A DNA stretch of 64,000 nucleotides from Spirodela intermedia (taxonomy: Eukaryota > Streptophyta > Magnoliopsida > Alismatales > Araceae). This document shows positions 1 through 13,000 of this stretch, one piece after another. The translations under genes and the position numbers were made by a program. How positions within the stretch are numbered: position 1 is the stretch's first letter; each line of letters starts with the position of its first letter. A model generated the notes under the pieces. That model saw only the letters and a program-made list of their open reading frames with translations, had not been told where the DNA came from and did no database searches. The stretch spans positions 69,501-133,500 of the forward strand of contig LR746270.1 of assembly GCA_902729315.2 (NCBI GenBank), given 5' to 3'.

Positions 1-3000
1 TTCAACTCGTCCTCCCAATGCTTGGATGATATGGGCAGCGCCAGCATTGACTCACCCCAATGCTGGCGGCTTCTGACATTCTGTGGTAGAATCTGGTTCC
101 TCACAGGTTTCTCTGAACCAGGAGTAGTCTTCTCCATGGTTTGAGCCCACACACTCTCCAACCTTTGTTCATCAAAACCTGATTTTTGCCTCGTTCTCAA
201 CGCCATCTCCTCCTTCGTCTCTTCTTTGCATGAGCGTTTACCGTTTTCTCTGGAAGAAAAGAGCAGTAAACCTGCAGCGTTTACGGTCGCATTTGGCACT
301 TCATAGCCTTCACAGATGTCTGGTGTTCTTCTTCGCAACCTAGTCTCAGCATTGTCGGCGCTTTTCCTGGGTGCGCAGATAAATTCCTCACGCAAATCTT
401 TTGCTGCATAAACATCCGAGTCATCCGTTGACCTTCTTTCTTCAGCCCGCAAGCCAGTTTTCGATTGCTCCCCAGTTGAGTCTGCAAAAAGAGGGACGCT
501 GCCCATAAAATTACCAGGAACACATCGTATTCCCACTCTGACATGTTGCCTGAGGACCATCTCCATCGAATTTGTGATACTGCTCAGATATCCTTCAGCT
601 CTGTTTTTTATACCCTCATCGTCAAAGGCTAAAGAAACAACCATAACACCTGCAGCAAGTTTCAAACTGGATTCTTAGGGCCAAGTAGTACCACCACCAA
701 TCCATCGCATGTAAACATCCAAAATTAATCTTTGGCAGAAAAATGGCCCGAGCAACGAGTTTTTACCGCTCATTCATCTCTATAAGAAAAATCAAACCCA
801 CAGAACAGTCGCAATTTGTCAATAAATCAAGAAAATTAAACGTCCTTTGAGAAAAGTTCAGAAGCCACTTCATGCACCCACAAAATCTTCTAGAATTGTC
901 AGGTTGAAAGGAATGAGTCTAAATACAAAATTAAGGAGTCGACTATGTTGATCACAGACGAGGTATTGATTAGCCCCACAAATAGATGCACCGTACAATC
1001 ATACAATATCTTCATGGAAAAGATGTGCGAGTTAGATCAAGCTGTTGTCACTCAAAGTCACAGTGAACATGACAACTTTATAAGGGTTTCGCATTTATCA
1101 TTTGTCAGATGTCATATTGATTATGGTGCAAAAAGGAGAACGAAGGGAGCCATTGCACTATCATATCAAACCGTCAATGAAATTAAACCTTAAATGGTCA
1201 GGAAGACTGGTAACGAGTATAAACACCTCGAACGAACATACCTTCTGCTTCAGAAATAGATAAAAGCTGTCCATGAGCAGAGAGCAATTGCCGCAACGTC
1301 TTTGAATGGCATTTCTCAATGCACACTCGCCAAATCTCATCCAACTTCTCAGGGCAAATCTTAGTGAAGAAACTCTCACCATTATCCTTATCTTTGCAGG
1401 TTGTCCGCACAAATCTACCATCACCCGAATTACTGCAAGTAGGCAGTAAATCACGAATTTTCTCACCTACAGGCCTGCTACATGATGGATTGGGATAGGG
1501 ACTACAATGGGCGTTCATCATGCTTGGAGTATAAACCGAACAAGACGGTTTATCTTGCTGTAGAACATCAGACGTCTTAACGGCTGGAGTGCCTCTCACC
1601 CTCTCACTACTGCTTGCTTTTGTTTTTGGTAGACTGTGTCTGCTACTGCCACTTGTATGATCAACTTCAGGGGAATGGCCACATCCAAGTTGTAAAAGTG
1701 CTGCTGTGAACCATGTTGAACGTTCACTTGACAATCTCAGTTGCTTCTCAGCGTCTGACAGAATCCTGAGTGCTTGTTGCAGTCTATTTACTTCAGCATT
1801 AGTCACTGAAGAAAGAGCAATTGCAGCAAATCAGGTGGCAAGATCACAAGCATAAGGCTATAACTATGATTGCAGAGAATCAATGATGTGATTCTCTGAC
1901 AATAAAATAGCTCTAAAATTAATCATCGAATAAGCATATTTCTGACATTTTTCGCAGAGTATATATCTCCAGTTGGGCAATAACACTGACACTCAGAGTT
2001 CAACAAATTGGAGTGCAGAGAATGAGGAAAAAAGTAATACTAGAAGGAAAAAGACAGAAATATCTATAATTGTTACCAGACATTAAATGATTAAAGACGA
2101 AGTGTCAAAATACGAGTTCCTGAAATTAAATTACCATTTATTGGACTTGGCAGGTTAAAGCAAGCAGATAAAGTAGACAAAAGTTTCAGCTCTATAAGTA
2201 ATGTGTCTTGAAAAGTGACAATGATCAGTCTGACGTCCTCAAATTCATCTATTTATCTTCGACCCTCCAGGAAATTTAATCATGTGACAGATACTGATGT
2301 CAATACGGTGTCTTATTTCTAAATCTTAACCATAAATTCTGCAAAAAAGTAGGGCGTAGCAATGTGCAGATAGAAGGGTTTCACTCAATGGCCAGTATGA
2401 GACATTTATGAACAAACAGGACAAAAGAGCATATTAGCGACTGGAATACACCACCGCCCAAGATGAGGGTTTAAACCATGCACCCTAGGCGCGATTGCTA
2501 CAAAAACGTTAATCTTATTTTCATTGTCTGCGGACGTAGAAACATTGGTGCAATCTATCAATGAAAAACATTGGCGCAATCAGTATGAGCTTGCTCTCAC
2601 AAACATTACTTTCCAAAAACTCAACTTGAATAAAACAAAAAGCATTCCAAGAAATTCTAGCCACAACATTTCTACTACTGCCAAAATACGCGGGGAGTTC
2701 ACAAAAGAGAAAAAGGTCAACAAATAAAGGTAGTCATGAACTCATGCCTACTTTTTTTCAAGGATTTTACGGTGATTATCAGCAACAAGATAGAAGGTTC
2801 TTACAGCTTCGTCCACGGAGAACTGTTTCATTAGACTTTGTGCCAGGCCTCCTATATATTCCTGCAATAATATCCATAATGACCCCTGCTAACTGAGACA
2901 TCAAAGCCATTGGATCAACACCAGAATCCAATAACTCTCTGCAACTTTTCACTGTTTCAGCTGTGTCTGATGACATGGCTATCTCAAGGAGATCCAGTAA

Positions 3001-5106
3001 CTTCTCATTTGAGACAAGTCCAACCTAAATAAATAGAAACATTAATCATGAGAAAAGTGAACGTTAACTATAACTTACGACGAAGCAGAAAAGGAAAAGG
3101 AGAGATTCAGTGATTAGAGAAGAAAAATAATTAAGACTCACCAGATCATTTACTAGGGACGCAGTGATCCTCCTCCCCAGCAAGCTTAATTGGTCTAAAA
3201 TTGTTTCTGCATCCCTTAGCGATCCATCAGAATTTAGTGCAATCAAACCCAGTGCATCCAATTCAACATCAAGACCTTCTTCAGATGACAACATTCCCAA
3301 ACGCCTCACTATGTCAGCATCTTTGATCTTTGGAAATAGGTATTTCTGGCATCTCGACAAAATGGCACGAGGCAATTTGTCTGGATTAATCGTTACGAGC
3401 AAAAAAACAGAATGCAGCGGGGGTTCTTCAAGGAACTTTATTAAGGTTGACCAAACCTTGGAGGGTAGAACATGGCATTCGTCAATGATAAAGACTTTGT
3501 AACGGGATGAAGATGCCACTTTGTGAATGTTTTTCAATAGATTTCTAATTCTGTCAATGCCTTTCTTATCTGCAGCATCTAATTCTCTAATGTTTAATCC
3601 ATTTCCAGATGCAAAATCTGCACATTCCCTGCAAGCACCACATGGCTTGTTTTCTGCAGTACCTAAACAATTTAATGCTGCTGCGAAAATCCTTGCAGTT
3701 GACGTTTTTCCTGTGCCACGTGGACCATTGAAAAGATATGCCGGGGCAATCCTTCCCTTCAAAATAGCATTATGAAGAGATTGAACAACGATATTCTGGC
3801 CAATTATTTCATCAAAAGACCTGGGCCTATACTTCTGACTCAGACTCCTATGACTGGGCATCTCCCCATCACCTCCAGAAGGTAACCGGATCCCCAAATC
3901 TTCTTGACTTTTGCAGTTTGACCATCTCCTTCCGTCCAGCCGACTCAGGGCCTCTAGGTCAAGTTCCCCCAAATTAGTTGACAGATCATCACTTGCTGTA
4001 TCCATCAAGGACTGGTCCTCGTCAACACCATTTGTCAGCAGAGGTAAACCATGAGATGCCCTTGAGAGAAACTTTTTTCTGCGAACTCCAGGTGACTTCC
4101 TCTTCTGATATAGTGTTTGACTTCCACAGAGAATGCTAGTTCCCTTTCTTTTTAATGTATCAGAAAGTGATGGAGAGTACCAACCTCCACATCCTCTATC
4201 TTTCACTCTTTTTGATGATGAACGAGGGATCCTGCTTCCTCGGCGTTTTAAGAGTTCCGCCGGCTTCACCTCCTCCCCGTCATAGGAAACTGAGGTAACA
4301 TCCCAGGAAACCACAGAACTAGGGTTCTTGCGCCTATTTCTATCTATGGAGCTAGTAGAAACCGGGGTCACAGAATTGGACGATTCATCTTTTCCAGCAG
4401 TTCTCAAAACTCTGGATGAAATTGACCAATTTCCACAACCAGACCCTGAAATCAAAGGTGAAGCTGGGCTGGAAACATACCCATTTTTTCGAATCAACTC
4501 CTGCGTTGATCGCCGCATGTCTCCAGAATTGCAATATTCGGCATCCTCAGAGTGGTCTGAAGAGTTTAGAGTTCGGTAAGTGCTTGATGGGGGATCGAGC
4601 AGCTTTGTTCTGGCAGAACACCTCAGATTTCGATGCTTCAAAAGAGGAGATCTTCTCAATTTTCTAACACTCTTTCTCATAGGTATTTCATGCCTTGTCC
4701 TCTTGACAGTAGAATCTGGCAAAGGCTCTTCAAGGAGTGTATTATCCTTGTCCTCAACCTTCCGAGGATTGACCGGGCTGTCCCCAGGAGTATCCCAAGC
4801 AGAACCCTCCTTATTCTCCCCGTCCATTTTTATACCACTATCACTGGATTTTCTGGAGTGGTGAACCCAATTATAAAGGTACACCTTTTTTGCACTGCTT
4901 CCGATTCTTGAAGTTAAAACACAGTTGGGTTCAAGATCGATGTCATCTGCATTTCTCAAACCAGAAAAAGCACTTATGGACCTTGATGCCAAAGGGGACC
5001 TCCATGACGAACAGGTTTCAGGGTCACGTAGAAATCGCGCTTTCCGGACGGCGCTGAGTTCTTTTTTCAGATGAAGTTCACTTGGACAAACGAAAGTCTC
5101 CGCCAT
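1..5106 (-). CDS. STICHEL-like protein (DnaX-type AAA+), 3' end outside window
   Basis: Four exons were resolved: 5106-3142, 3024-2805, 1805-1242 and 649 to the window edge, all phase-consistent, giving at least 1,132 codons. The N-terminus has the LHLKKELSAVRKARFLRDP motif and a VYLYNW motif typical of STICHEL (STI) and STI-like 1. After a long low-complexity basic region comes KYRPRSFDEIIGQ, then Walker A GPRGTGKTS at about residues 461-469, four zinc-type cysteines (C-x8-CGACREC), Walker B VFIIDECHVL near residue 540, and the SRC sensor/arginine-finger motif. This is the clamp-loader gamma/tau-like module. Downstream is a helical EVNRLQQALRILSDAEKQL segment, and the last visible part ends in WEDEL. 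In Arabidopsis STI controls trichome branch number; its biochemical role there is not replication, so the function here is inferred by family. The start is the first Met of the conserved N-terminus. An acceptor-like site near 5193 suggests a possible 5' UTR intron. Confidence 0.93.
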
Positions 5107-6930
5107 TCCTTCTATGGCGCCAAAACAGCGACTCGGAATTCGAATGAAGGAAACAAGATCATCAATAAACAGAGCAGGGATTCATCCGTGTTGCCTGCAA
5201 AAACGTAACAAGCCAAAGAGTTACATAGCAAAGAAAGAGTCTCACAGCGAACTTAGCGCGTATCACTAAAACTAAAGATAATATGAACATAGGGCAATCT
5301 GCCAAGCTATATTCGTAGAATCCTCGTCTACCAGGTGGGAAATATTAACTAGATTTCTCTTGGAAAAACTAATAGTATCACAAGCACGAAAGTAGGTTTC
5401 TGCCACATTTTCAAATGAAAACAAGCTACTGACCTCGGGTTTGTCAGTCGGATCTACGGCAGAACTACGGGTCCAAGGGCCTTTTTGCCTACTCGTCGGA
5501 TAGCGAGGGTTGCAATGCCTACTCCATTGACGACTTCGACTGCGAAGGAAATAGTAGGAGACCGCACATATTGTTTGAATGATCGGATCTTGGAAAAGCG
5601 AGCCGAAGAGGCTATCCGCGGGACGCAAAGAGAATGCAGGGTACTAGGATACCGGATCACAATTTTTTGATCCAGGAAAAAAATTAAAACAGGAAAAGAC
5701 AAAGAGGAATGACCGAGGAGGGAGGGGAGTGGCGCCCGGACGGAGGATTCCCCTCCCTTCTAGAGACCGAATGGCTGAGGGTAGGACGAGTCTCCTCTTG
5801 GGACGAGGTTAATCTTTCCAGATCCGAGTCCCCTTACTTCGCAGGGGGGGGCTGGGGAAGTAGTGATGGGGAGCGCCTGTTGTCGCCCACCGTGATACAT
5901 AGGACGGGGGGGTTGGCGGGGGAAGATTTCCTGGTAGACGAACACCAGCAGCAGCACCGCATCATTGAGACCACTGCGCAACCACGGAACTACTACTCCA
6001 CTGCACTCCGAACCGTCCGTCCGCCGGCCAGGGAAGAAGGGGGGAGGCCCCGGCGGCTACTCTAGAATGATGACCCCCTCCAAATCCGCCGCCATTTGTG
6101 GTTTCAGTGGCGTACTTACCGCGGAATGATTCATTTGCCCTCGTCCTTGAGGACGACCGCGTGAGCCAACCGCGCTACACTTTTGCCTTTCTTTTTCCCC
6201 ACCTCTTCCGCTTGCTTCCTTGGAAGGCATGACGCAGGCAGGCGGGAACCGCGGGATTACACCTACAAAATAATAAAATTGAAAAAACTCCCCTCGGCCG
6301 AGACAATTCGAGACGACGATCAATGAATGTGGGGACAGACCGGGCTTCCCGCCCGTGATAGGAAGCTCGTCGATACAATCTTCGGCACTTGAATTGCGCC
6401 TGTCCAAATCGCGCCCCGATGTATTCGAGCTCTAGCTCGAATATAATGTCGAGTTATTTAGATTCGACAGCGCCGTCGCACCGAATCGACCGACGGTCAT
6501 CGGAAGACATGAACATACGGGAGAGGACAGCGAAGGCACGTGGTTCACGTCCCCACCCTGCGGAAGGCCCGCAGTGAGGGAAAGAGTGGAGTGAGCAGCG
6601 AGCTAAGAGCATCTGTAGATCCTTGGAGTTCCGAGGAGCCGCCGCTGTGACTCCTGTAGAGAATCAGGAAGTTGCGACGAATCCCCGACGTGATGTCCGG
6701 AGATCCGAGGAGCGCGCTCAGAATTTCAAATCGAAGGCATTGGTTCCCAGATGTATAGGAGCAGGAATGCCGCTTCATACGTATACTTGAGAATCGTGCC
6801 GCCTTCGATTAGTTCTTAATTGACGTCGTCTTTGAATGCCATTCTGGCGGCTCCTTCTACGGTCTCAAAGTGGAGCGTCTGGCCCAGCCCAAAATGAAAG
6901 TCTGGCTCAGCCCAAAACCAGCCCTTAATG

Positions 6931-6965
<35 letters not shown>

Positions 6966-7038
6966 TCTGAGGCCCGCCGTCCTTGCGCTCGGCGGAGAAA
7001 CAGACGCAGGAGTCAGTGTTTCAGAGGGCTGGAGGAAC
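5107..7038. other. Head-to-head intergenic region between STI-like and TRMT2A-like genes
   Basis: This 1.9-kb stretch separates two divergent start codons, so both promoters and 5' UTRs must lie here. Short open frames occur (for example 5709-6065 plus), but they start in GC-rich sequence, lack recognisable motifs and overlap frames on the other strand, so I do not call them genes. A (TC)15 tract lies at 6933-6962. No convincing TATA box was seen on either side. Confidence 0.7.
6933..6962 (+). repeat. (TC)15 microsatellite in 5' leader of TRMT2A-like gene
   Basis: A perfect TC dinucleotide tract lies 77 nt upstream of the chosen start codon at 7039. An in-frame ATG at 6928 would translate it as an LS repeat, but the ATG at 7039 has better context (AACATGGCG) and gives the expected N-terminus, so the tract is most likely 5' UTR. 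Confidence 0.9.
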
Positions 7039-10000
7039 ATGGCGGAGGGGCAGGATGTCCGAGCGCCCGAAGCGGCGGCCTCGGCGGTGATCACTGTGGG
7101 GTCTGGAGGTGACACGCAAGTGGAGGTTCTCTCTGCAGCTCGGTCCCCAGATGCCCCGCAGCCCGACTTGGGGGACTCGCCAGGGAAGCGGAAGAGAGTA
7201 GAAACGGAAGAGGAGGGAGGGAAGGATGTCCCTCCTGCCCGTCCAGAGGCCAACGTGTCGCCATCAGCAGGCGAAGGGGAGAAGGTCGAGGCGCCCGTGG
7301 AACAGACGCCGAGGCATCCGTTGTGGAAGACGAGCCTCTGTACTTACTTCCAACGTAATACGGGGCCCTGCGTGCACGGGAGTGCCTGCCGGTATGCTCA
7401 CGGCGATGAAGAGCTCCGCCCCAGGCCGGACAACTCTTGGGATCCAAATTCCCAGAGGGCCAAGAAGCTCAAGAGCGAAGAGAAGTTGAATGGTATCGCT
7501 GGTGGTGGGGAGCATCAGGGCGGTAGCCGTGAAATCGGGGAACTGGAGGACACCCTAGGGTGCTCCGAAGAAGGCGCCACAGCACTCGATAAGTGCCTTA
7601 TTGGACTTCCAATGAGGTGGACTAGTGATAACTTGAAGAGTTTTCTGGAAAACCAGGCAAGGGATCTAAGTGCAGTATTCTTTCCTCCCCGATCGAGTGA
7701 TCTCTTATTATGTCATACTTATATGGAGCAAGTAATGTTCTTCTACAGCCAAAATCCTCCCTTCAAGAAGACTACTCTGAAATCCAACATACATGGTGTA
7801 GCTTTATCTGTGAAAGAACAGCTTGAATGGATTACGCTGCACTGTTTGACACCTGTCATTGAATCAATGCTTATCTTTCTTTCGATGCCCTTTATTTTCC
7901 CTCCAACTACAATATAACACCACCCATTCAAAAGAGAATGATGTCGACTCATGACTTTAACCCTGTTACGACGACCACTTCAAAGCCACTAAATAGGTTG
8001 AAAAATAAGTGTTGGTCTCCTAGCTGACGGTTACAAAAGGAGGAGATTCTGATCCAGAAAACTTATCATTTATTCAACATAACAGTTTGTTATAGTTGGT
8101 GTGATACAGGAGAATTCCGATGTTTGACTGCACTGCACCCTTAAAATATAGCATGATTTCCTCAACCTTGACGTCAACATATCAGAAAATTCACTCAAAT
8201 GTCACCCTCACAATAATCGTCTTTCTCTGCGTTTCTAGCCACATACTTGTCTCATGTATCTTCATTCATAAAGCTCGATTCGGAAAGACAAGGCAACTCT
8301 AATCAATTTTAAAAGTATATTTTCATTAAACTAGTTCTTCGTTAGAACCTCAAAAACTTTCAGAGTTGTATGGTTGGCTGTCAGCCTTTTGCCAAACTTT
8401 CATTTGTCGTACCAAATCGCAACAAAGAGAAGGTAGTCAATGAAGACTGCTTTCACATAGTGTCAGATATTCTTAGTTGATGAGACACTGATTATTAACA
8501 TGATATGACCATTATCTGTATATAACTATCCGAAATATGTCTAGATTGAACTAAAATTTAAAAAATATATATCATGGACAAGAATTAGCATTGTACTACT
8601 TGTCCGAAGGCAGAGAAAGTTGGAACATACAAAGTGCCTCATTATCATTTTTTTATCCACTCGGACACTATTGTATGGGGGGCTTTTCTTCAGAGCCCTT
8701 GTTTTATGAGTGAGCCTCAACCAGCATGGTATACTCTAGTGCTCTTTTATAGGTTTTTTTTTCTCCAATGCTCATTGTTGCATAAACTTGAATACCCACT
8801 ATTTATTTTTTACCTCGGGTACCACCTGTTTTCAAAGCATCTTTTTAAAAAACGATATATCTGAGCATAGCTTGTCATTCCTCCTTTTCATGTGTCTGTG
8901 ATCATTAATACTCTTGTTGGCTGATAATGATTTGTGAAATAATATATGTTTCTAAGCTCATTACTTTGTTTTAATTGGTAGGGAGTTTCCTATAAAACAG
9001 CAAAAAAGAAGAAAGGAATGACTGTGGGATTTGTCAGCTTTTCAGATCTGGAGCAGGTCAAATCTGCTATTCAGGTATCATTTTTGTTACTGAAGTCTAT
9101 TTTTTACTTCAGTTTGCTAACGAGTCATCACCTTTTCGTCCTTTGAATGGTAGGAGTTGAATGAAAAATCTATTGGCGGAAAACAAGTGAAGATTGCTGA
9201 AGTTAATTGCAGAGTTAATGAGAAACAGTCTTCAGCAGTACCTGATGATAAAATATGTTTTCCATTTGCTGAATGTCAGCTTAACCAAGGTGTTTCAGTC
9301 CCATCCGATGTGCTTGGTCATGTTGTTGACGATGGCAACTCTGTATCAGAAAACTCATTCACAAAAACAAAAAGTGCTCGTGATGTAGTCACTCCACTTG
9401 CTAACATGCTCTACAGTGATCAACTGGAGCACAAGAAGAATTCATTGCTACAGACTCTTAAAAGACTAGTGAGGGCTACTTTCTGTTTCAATCAGATTAT
9501 TGGAATTAAGCTATTTGAGTTACTTCCACCATGACAATGAAATACCCTTTGGAATTTTAGTCATTTTGGAATACTCATCAGCTCGATTGCTCTCAAGATA
9601 TTAAACTGATGAACTTTTTTCTGCTTTAGACTCGTAATGCACGTAAGGCTTGTCCCAATGAAATTTCTCTTCCGGATTGGATTCTTAAAGCCAGAGAAAT
9701 TGGTATGTTCTTTTAGTTATGGTTTATTTTTCACAGTCTAGATTTTTTTGCATGTTTCTGTTCTAGAATTAACTAATTTGGTTTTGGAATATTAGGAATT
9801 CAACTTCTGGTTCTTTATTTGGTTTCAAGTTTGAGAAAATGTAGTAGTTAGGAACAAACTTCACACTCTAGGTTTAGTTGGAGGAAGGAAAAATGAGAAA
9901 ACAAACAAATAGGGAATGACTTAATCTCTCAACACTGTAAATCCTCACCTCAATGTCTGAAATATATAAAGCTTCATCACTATCCCTCTACTCCGTTGGG

Positions 10001-13000
10001 CTCCTGAGGTGATCAGTGGATGCTAGATCCACTGCAAGCCTTCTAATTTACTCTCAGAACCGTGTGTGCTGAACTTTTGACATCCCTTCCTCAGAGAATG
10101 TTGTGGCCAACTGACCTATTATTGCACTCTTGAAAATTATTGGCATTCATGTTTTCTCCTTTCCTTTATTGACTGATATGGCTAACCATGAGGAGGCTTT
10201 CAGTGTACTCGGTAATACCACTTTCATTGATGTGGCTTCTTCCTTCTTTGACTGGAATTTGGACTTGGTTTCTCTTCTATTGATTGGGGTTGAAGTTTGG
10301 TACGCATATGTTTCTGCCAATTTAATAGAAGTTTCACCCGGAATGCATCTTTGTTGCAGTCTTCATGGGTTATTTCATACAGTGTAGTGTCAGGAATGAC
10401 TACACATGCCCACTTAATGTTTGCCGTTGCTTTTGAACTCAAGCAAAAGTTTCGTTGTAATATTTATATTTGATGTGACACTCCTCTACGGCACTGATGG
10501 ACTAGAAGCAGAGGCCTAATTGGCTCAATTTTTTTTATTTATGGGGGCTTGAATAGATACAAGGCTGGCCTGGTATATGAACACAGTGGAAAGCAGGCAC
10601 GAGCTCACCCTCTGCAGTCTCCCTATACCTGATTGCTCCATGCTGTAAGACATTGTGGCATGAGCCATGTCCACTTGTGGCGGCCTCTCTAACCCCATTG
10701 CATACCTGTGACAAGTTCCACCGCAGTCTTGCAATACAGCTGGGTGTGGGCTTGAGGAAAAATGGCCAGGGTCAGGGTTGAACCCTCACATTGGGAATTA
10801 CCTGCCCTTATAAGAAATGGTGCGCCCAGGCAAGTTACCCAGCCTGAGCCTGGCCTGCCTGACCCATCGATACCCCTTGTCCTCCTTGATTCCGTTTTAG
10901 CTTGTGATTTACAATAGACAAAAAATCTGATAGTTGAGATTTAACCAAAAACGAAAGAGGAGTAATGCTGATCTGCTTTAGGGGATAGGTTGCAAATTGT
11001 TTTCGGAATTGTATCTATTGGAGATTGGAGGAAAAGCATCATAACTTTATTGTTTTTCATCTTATGAATGAAGTTCTCTTGTAACTTGTGGATGTTGCAA
11101 TCTCTAACTTAGTGCTGTCTTCCCCAGAAAGAAAAACATTGTTACCTCCATTTTAAACAATATCTTATTAATGTTTTACTTTGTCATCGTTTTTGGAAAC
11201 ACAGTATCGGTATTTTAAAAAAATAATTTATCATTTTTTTTCTTTTTAAATTTAGGTGGACTGCCCTGCACATTGGAAGGAATAATATCATCGCCAATTA
11301 CGCAGGGTTACCGCAACAAGTGTGAGTTCTCTGTTGGGTATTCACCTCAGGGCAAAAAGACAGTAGGGTTTATGCTTGGAAATTTCAGGTCAGTTACAGT
11401 TTTACCTCATACATAAAACAGTTTTTGCATCTATTAAAAATTCATTGTGGAATTTCAGGGAGGGTATCACAGCAGTTATGGAGCCCGTTGATTGTCCAAA
11501 TGTTTCTGATATTTCCTGCAAATATGCTTTGCTGTTTCAAGAATTTCTGCAGTCTTCAGATTTACCAGTGTGGAACAGAATTGATAACACTGGCTTTTGG
11601 CGTCAGTTAACTGTGAGCTTTTCTTCATCTAAAGCTTTTTCATTCTATCATAATTATCTTGGGAATTTATTATTATTATTTTTTATTAGTTGTCATCGTC
11701 TTGAACATTTTTCGGAGGTTTGCTAAAGACCTTTTCCCGATGTTCTACAGTGGTCATGATGTAGTTACCGCTTGTTTGATATTTGTTAGTTTTTCTAGAA
11801 GATTCTTGAGGTTCTTTTAGGATTGCTGCATAAAGTAAGCATCAGGTGATCATATTTCATTGTTAATAACACAAGGGGGATAATACTTGAAAGATCTTAT
11901 GTTAGGTTCGGGAAGGAAGGAATCCTCATTCTGCCGCTCTTGATGAAAGTGGGAAGCCGAATATTGCAGAGGTCATGCTTATTGTTCAGGTTCGTCTATC
12001 GTATGGAAGGACTAAATCTTACGGCAGATCTCTTATTTCCTGGTGCAAGTTGTATCCTTAAACCTAACGACACCTCCAATTGAACTGATGCTCCAAAGAA
12101 GCACAGAAAATTACTGGAAATATTGATGTTAAAGTATCCAGAATCAAGATTCCTTTTATTTATCGTCTTTGAAAAGTGATCATATTAACATTTTTCCGTT
12201 TAATTTTTAAGTATTATTGCAGAACCATGTACCTATGTCATTCTCCATATGCTTTTCTTTATTATGTTTTACATTTGGTAAAAAGGGCATTATCTGATTA
12301 TAGGTGATGTAGTCTGAATTCCTTTTCAGCCTTAGGAATTTCTATTAAAATGGGTCCCAATCAACATAATCTCCAGAGGCTCAATGACAGTTCCAAATGA
12401 CAAAAGAAGACTTGCCATTTTAACCATCCGATTTTTGAAAAGGGGAGAGACCTTTTTCATCTTTTTTCTCTCTTTTTCAAAAGTGGGATGTGGATCTGTT
12501 TGGGGAAATTTTAATACTTTCATTTCCTTAACTCCCTTTTTTAGAAAAAAATCCTTACAATATATAATACACTTCTCTCTTTCCTAGATCTTTTCCGCTA
12601 CAATGCTGGCTCTGGCTCCTTCTACTATCCTTGTCGTTCTCCCCCTCATTCTAAAGGCAATGAGACGTAGCCTGGGAAGAATCACAGGCTTCGCTTCTTC
12701 CTCATTGCCGTTGTTTGCTGGTTTAGTGAGGAAAGAGACAAGCACAATGTTGAATCATCTCTCCCTTCATGGCCTCATGAGAATCTAGTCTGTTGGGACA
12801 TCTTTCCTCCTGGTCCCTCCCTTCATTATCTCAATTGTTGATTTTGTAATTTTTTTACTTTATTTCAATTGTGTTCCCATTTCTGCTTTAATATATCTAA
12901 TCTTGCTTTTGAACAGAAATAAATAGTTTACTGTTTGATTGCAAGTTCCAATAATATTTCCCGTATTTACAAAAATAATGCCTTGAAATAAGAGTGAGTA

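Noticed and set aside
3164-4911. Several plus-strand open frames opposite STI-like exon 1
   Set aside because: They are antisense shadows of a conserved AAA+ coding exon.
5709-6065. 118-codon plus-strand open frame between the STI-like and TRMT2A-like genes
   Set aside because: GC-rich, low complexity, overlaps a frame on the other strand, and lies in a divergent promoter region; no domain or homologue recognised.
6928-7038. Upstream in-frame ATG of the TRMT2A-like gene
   Set aside because: It would translate the (TC)15 microsatellite as an LS repeat; the ATG at 7039 has a better context and the expected N-terminus.
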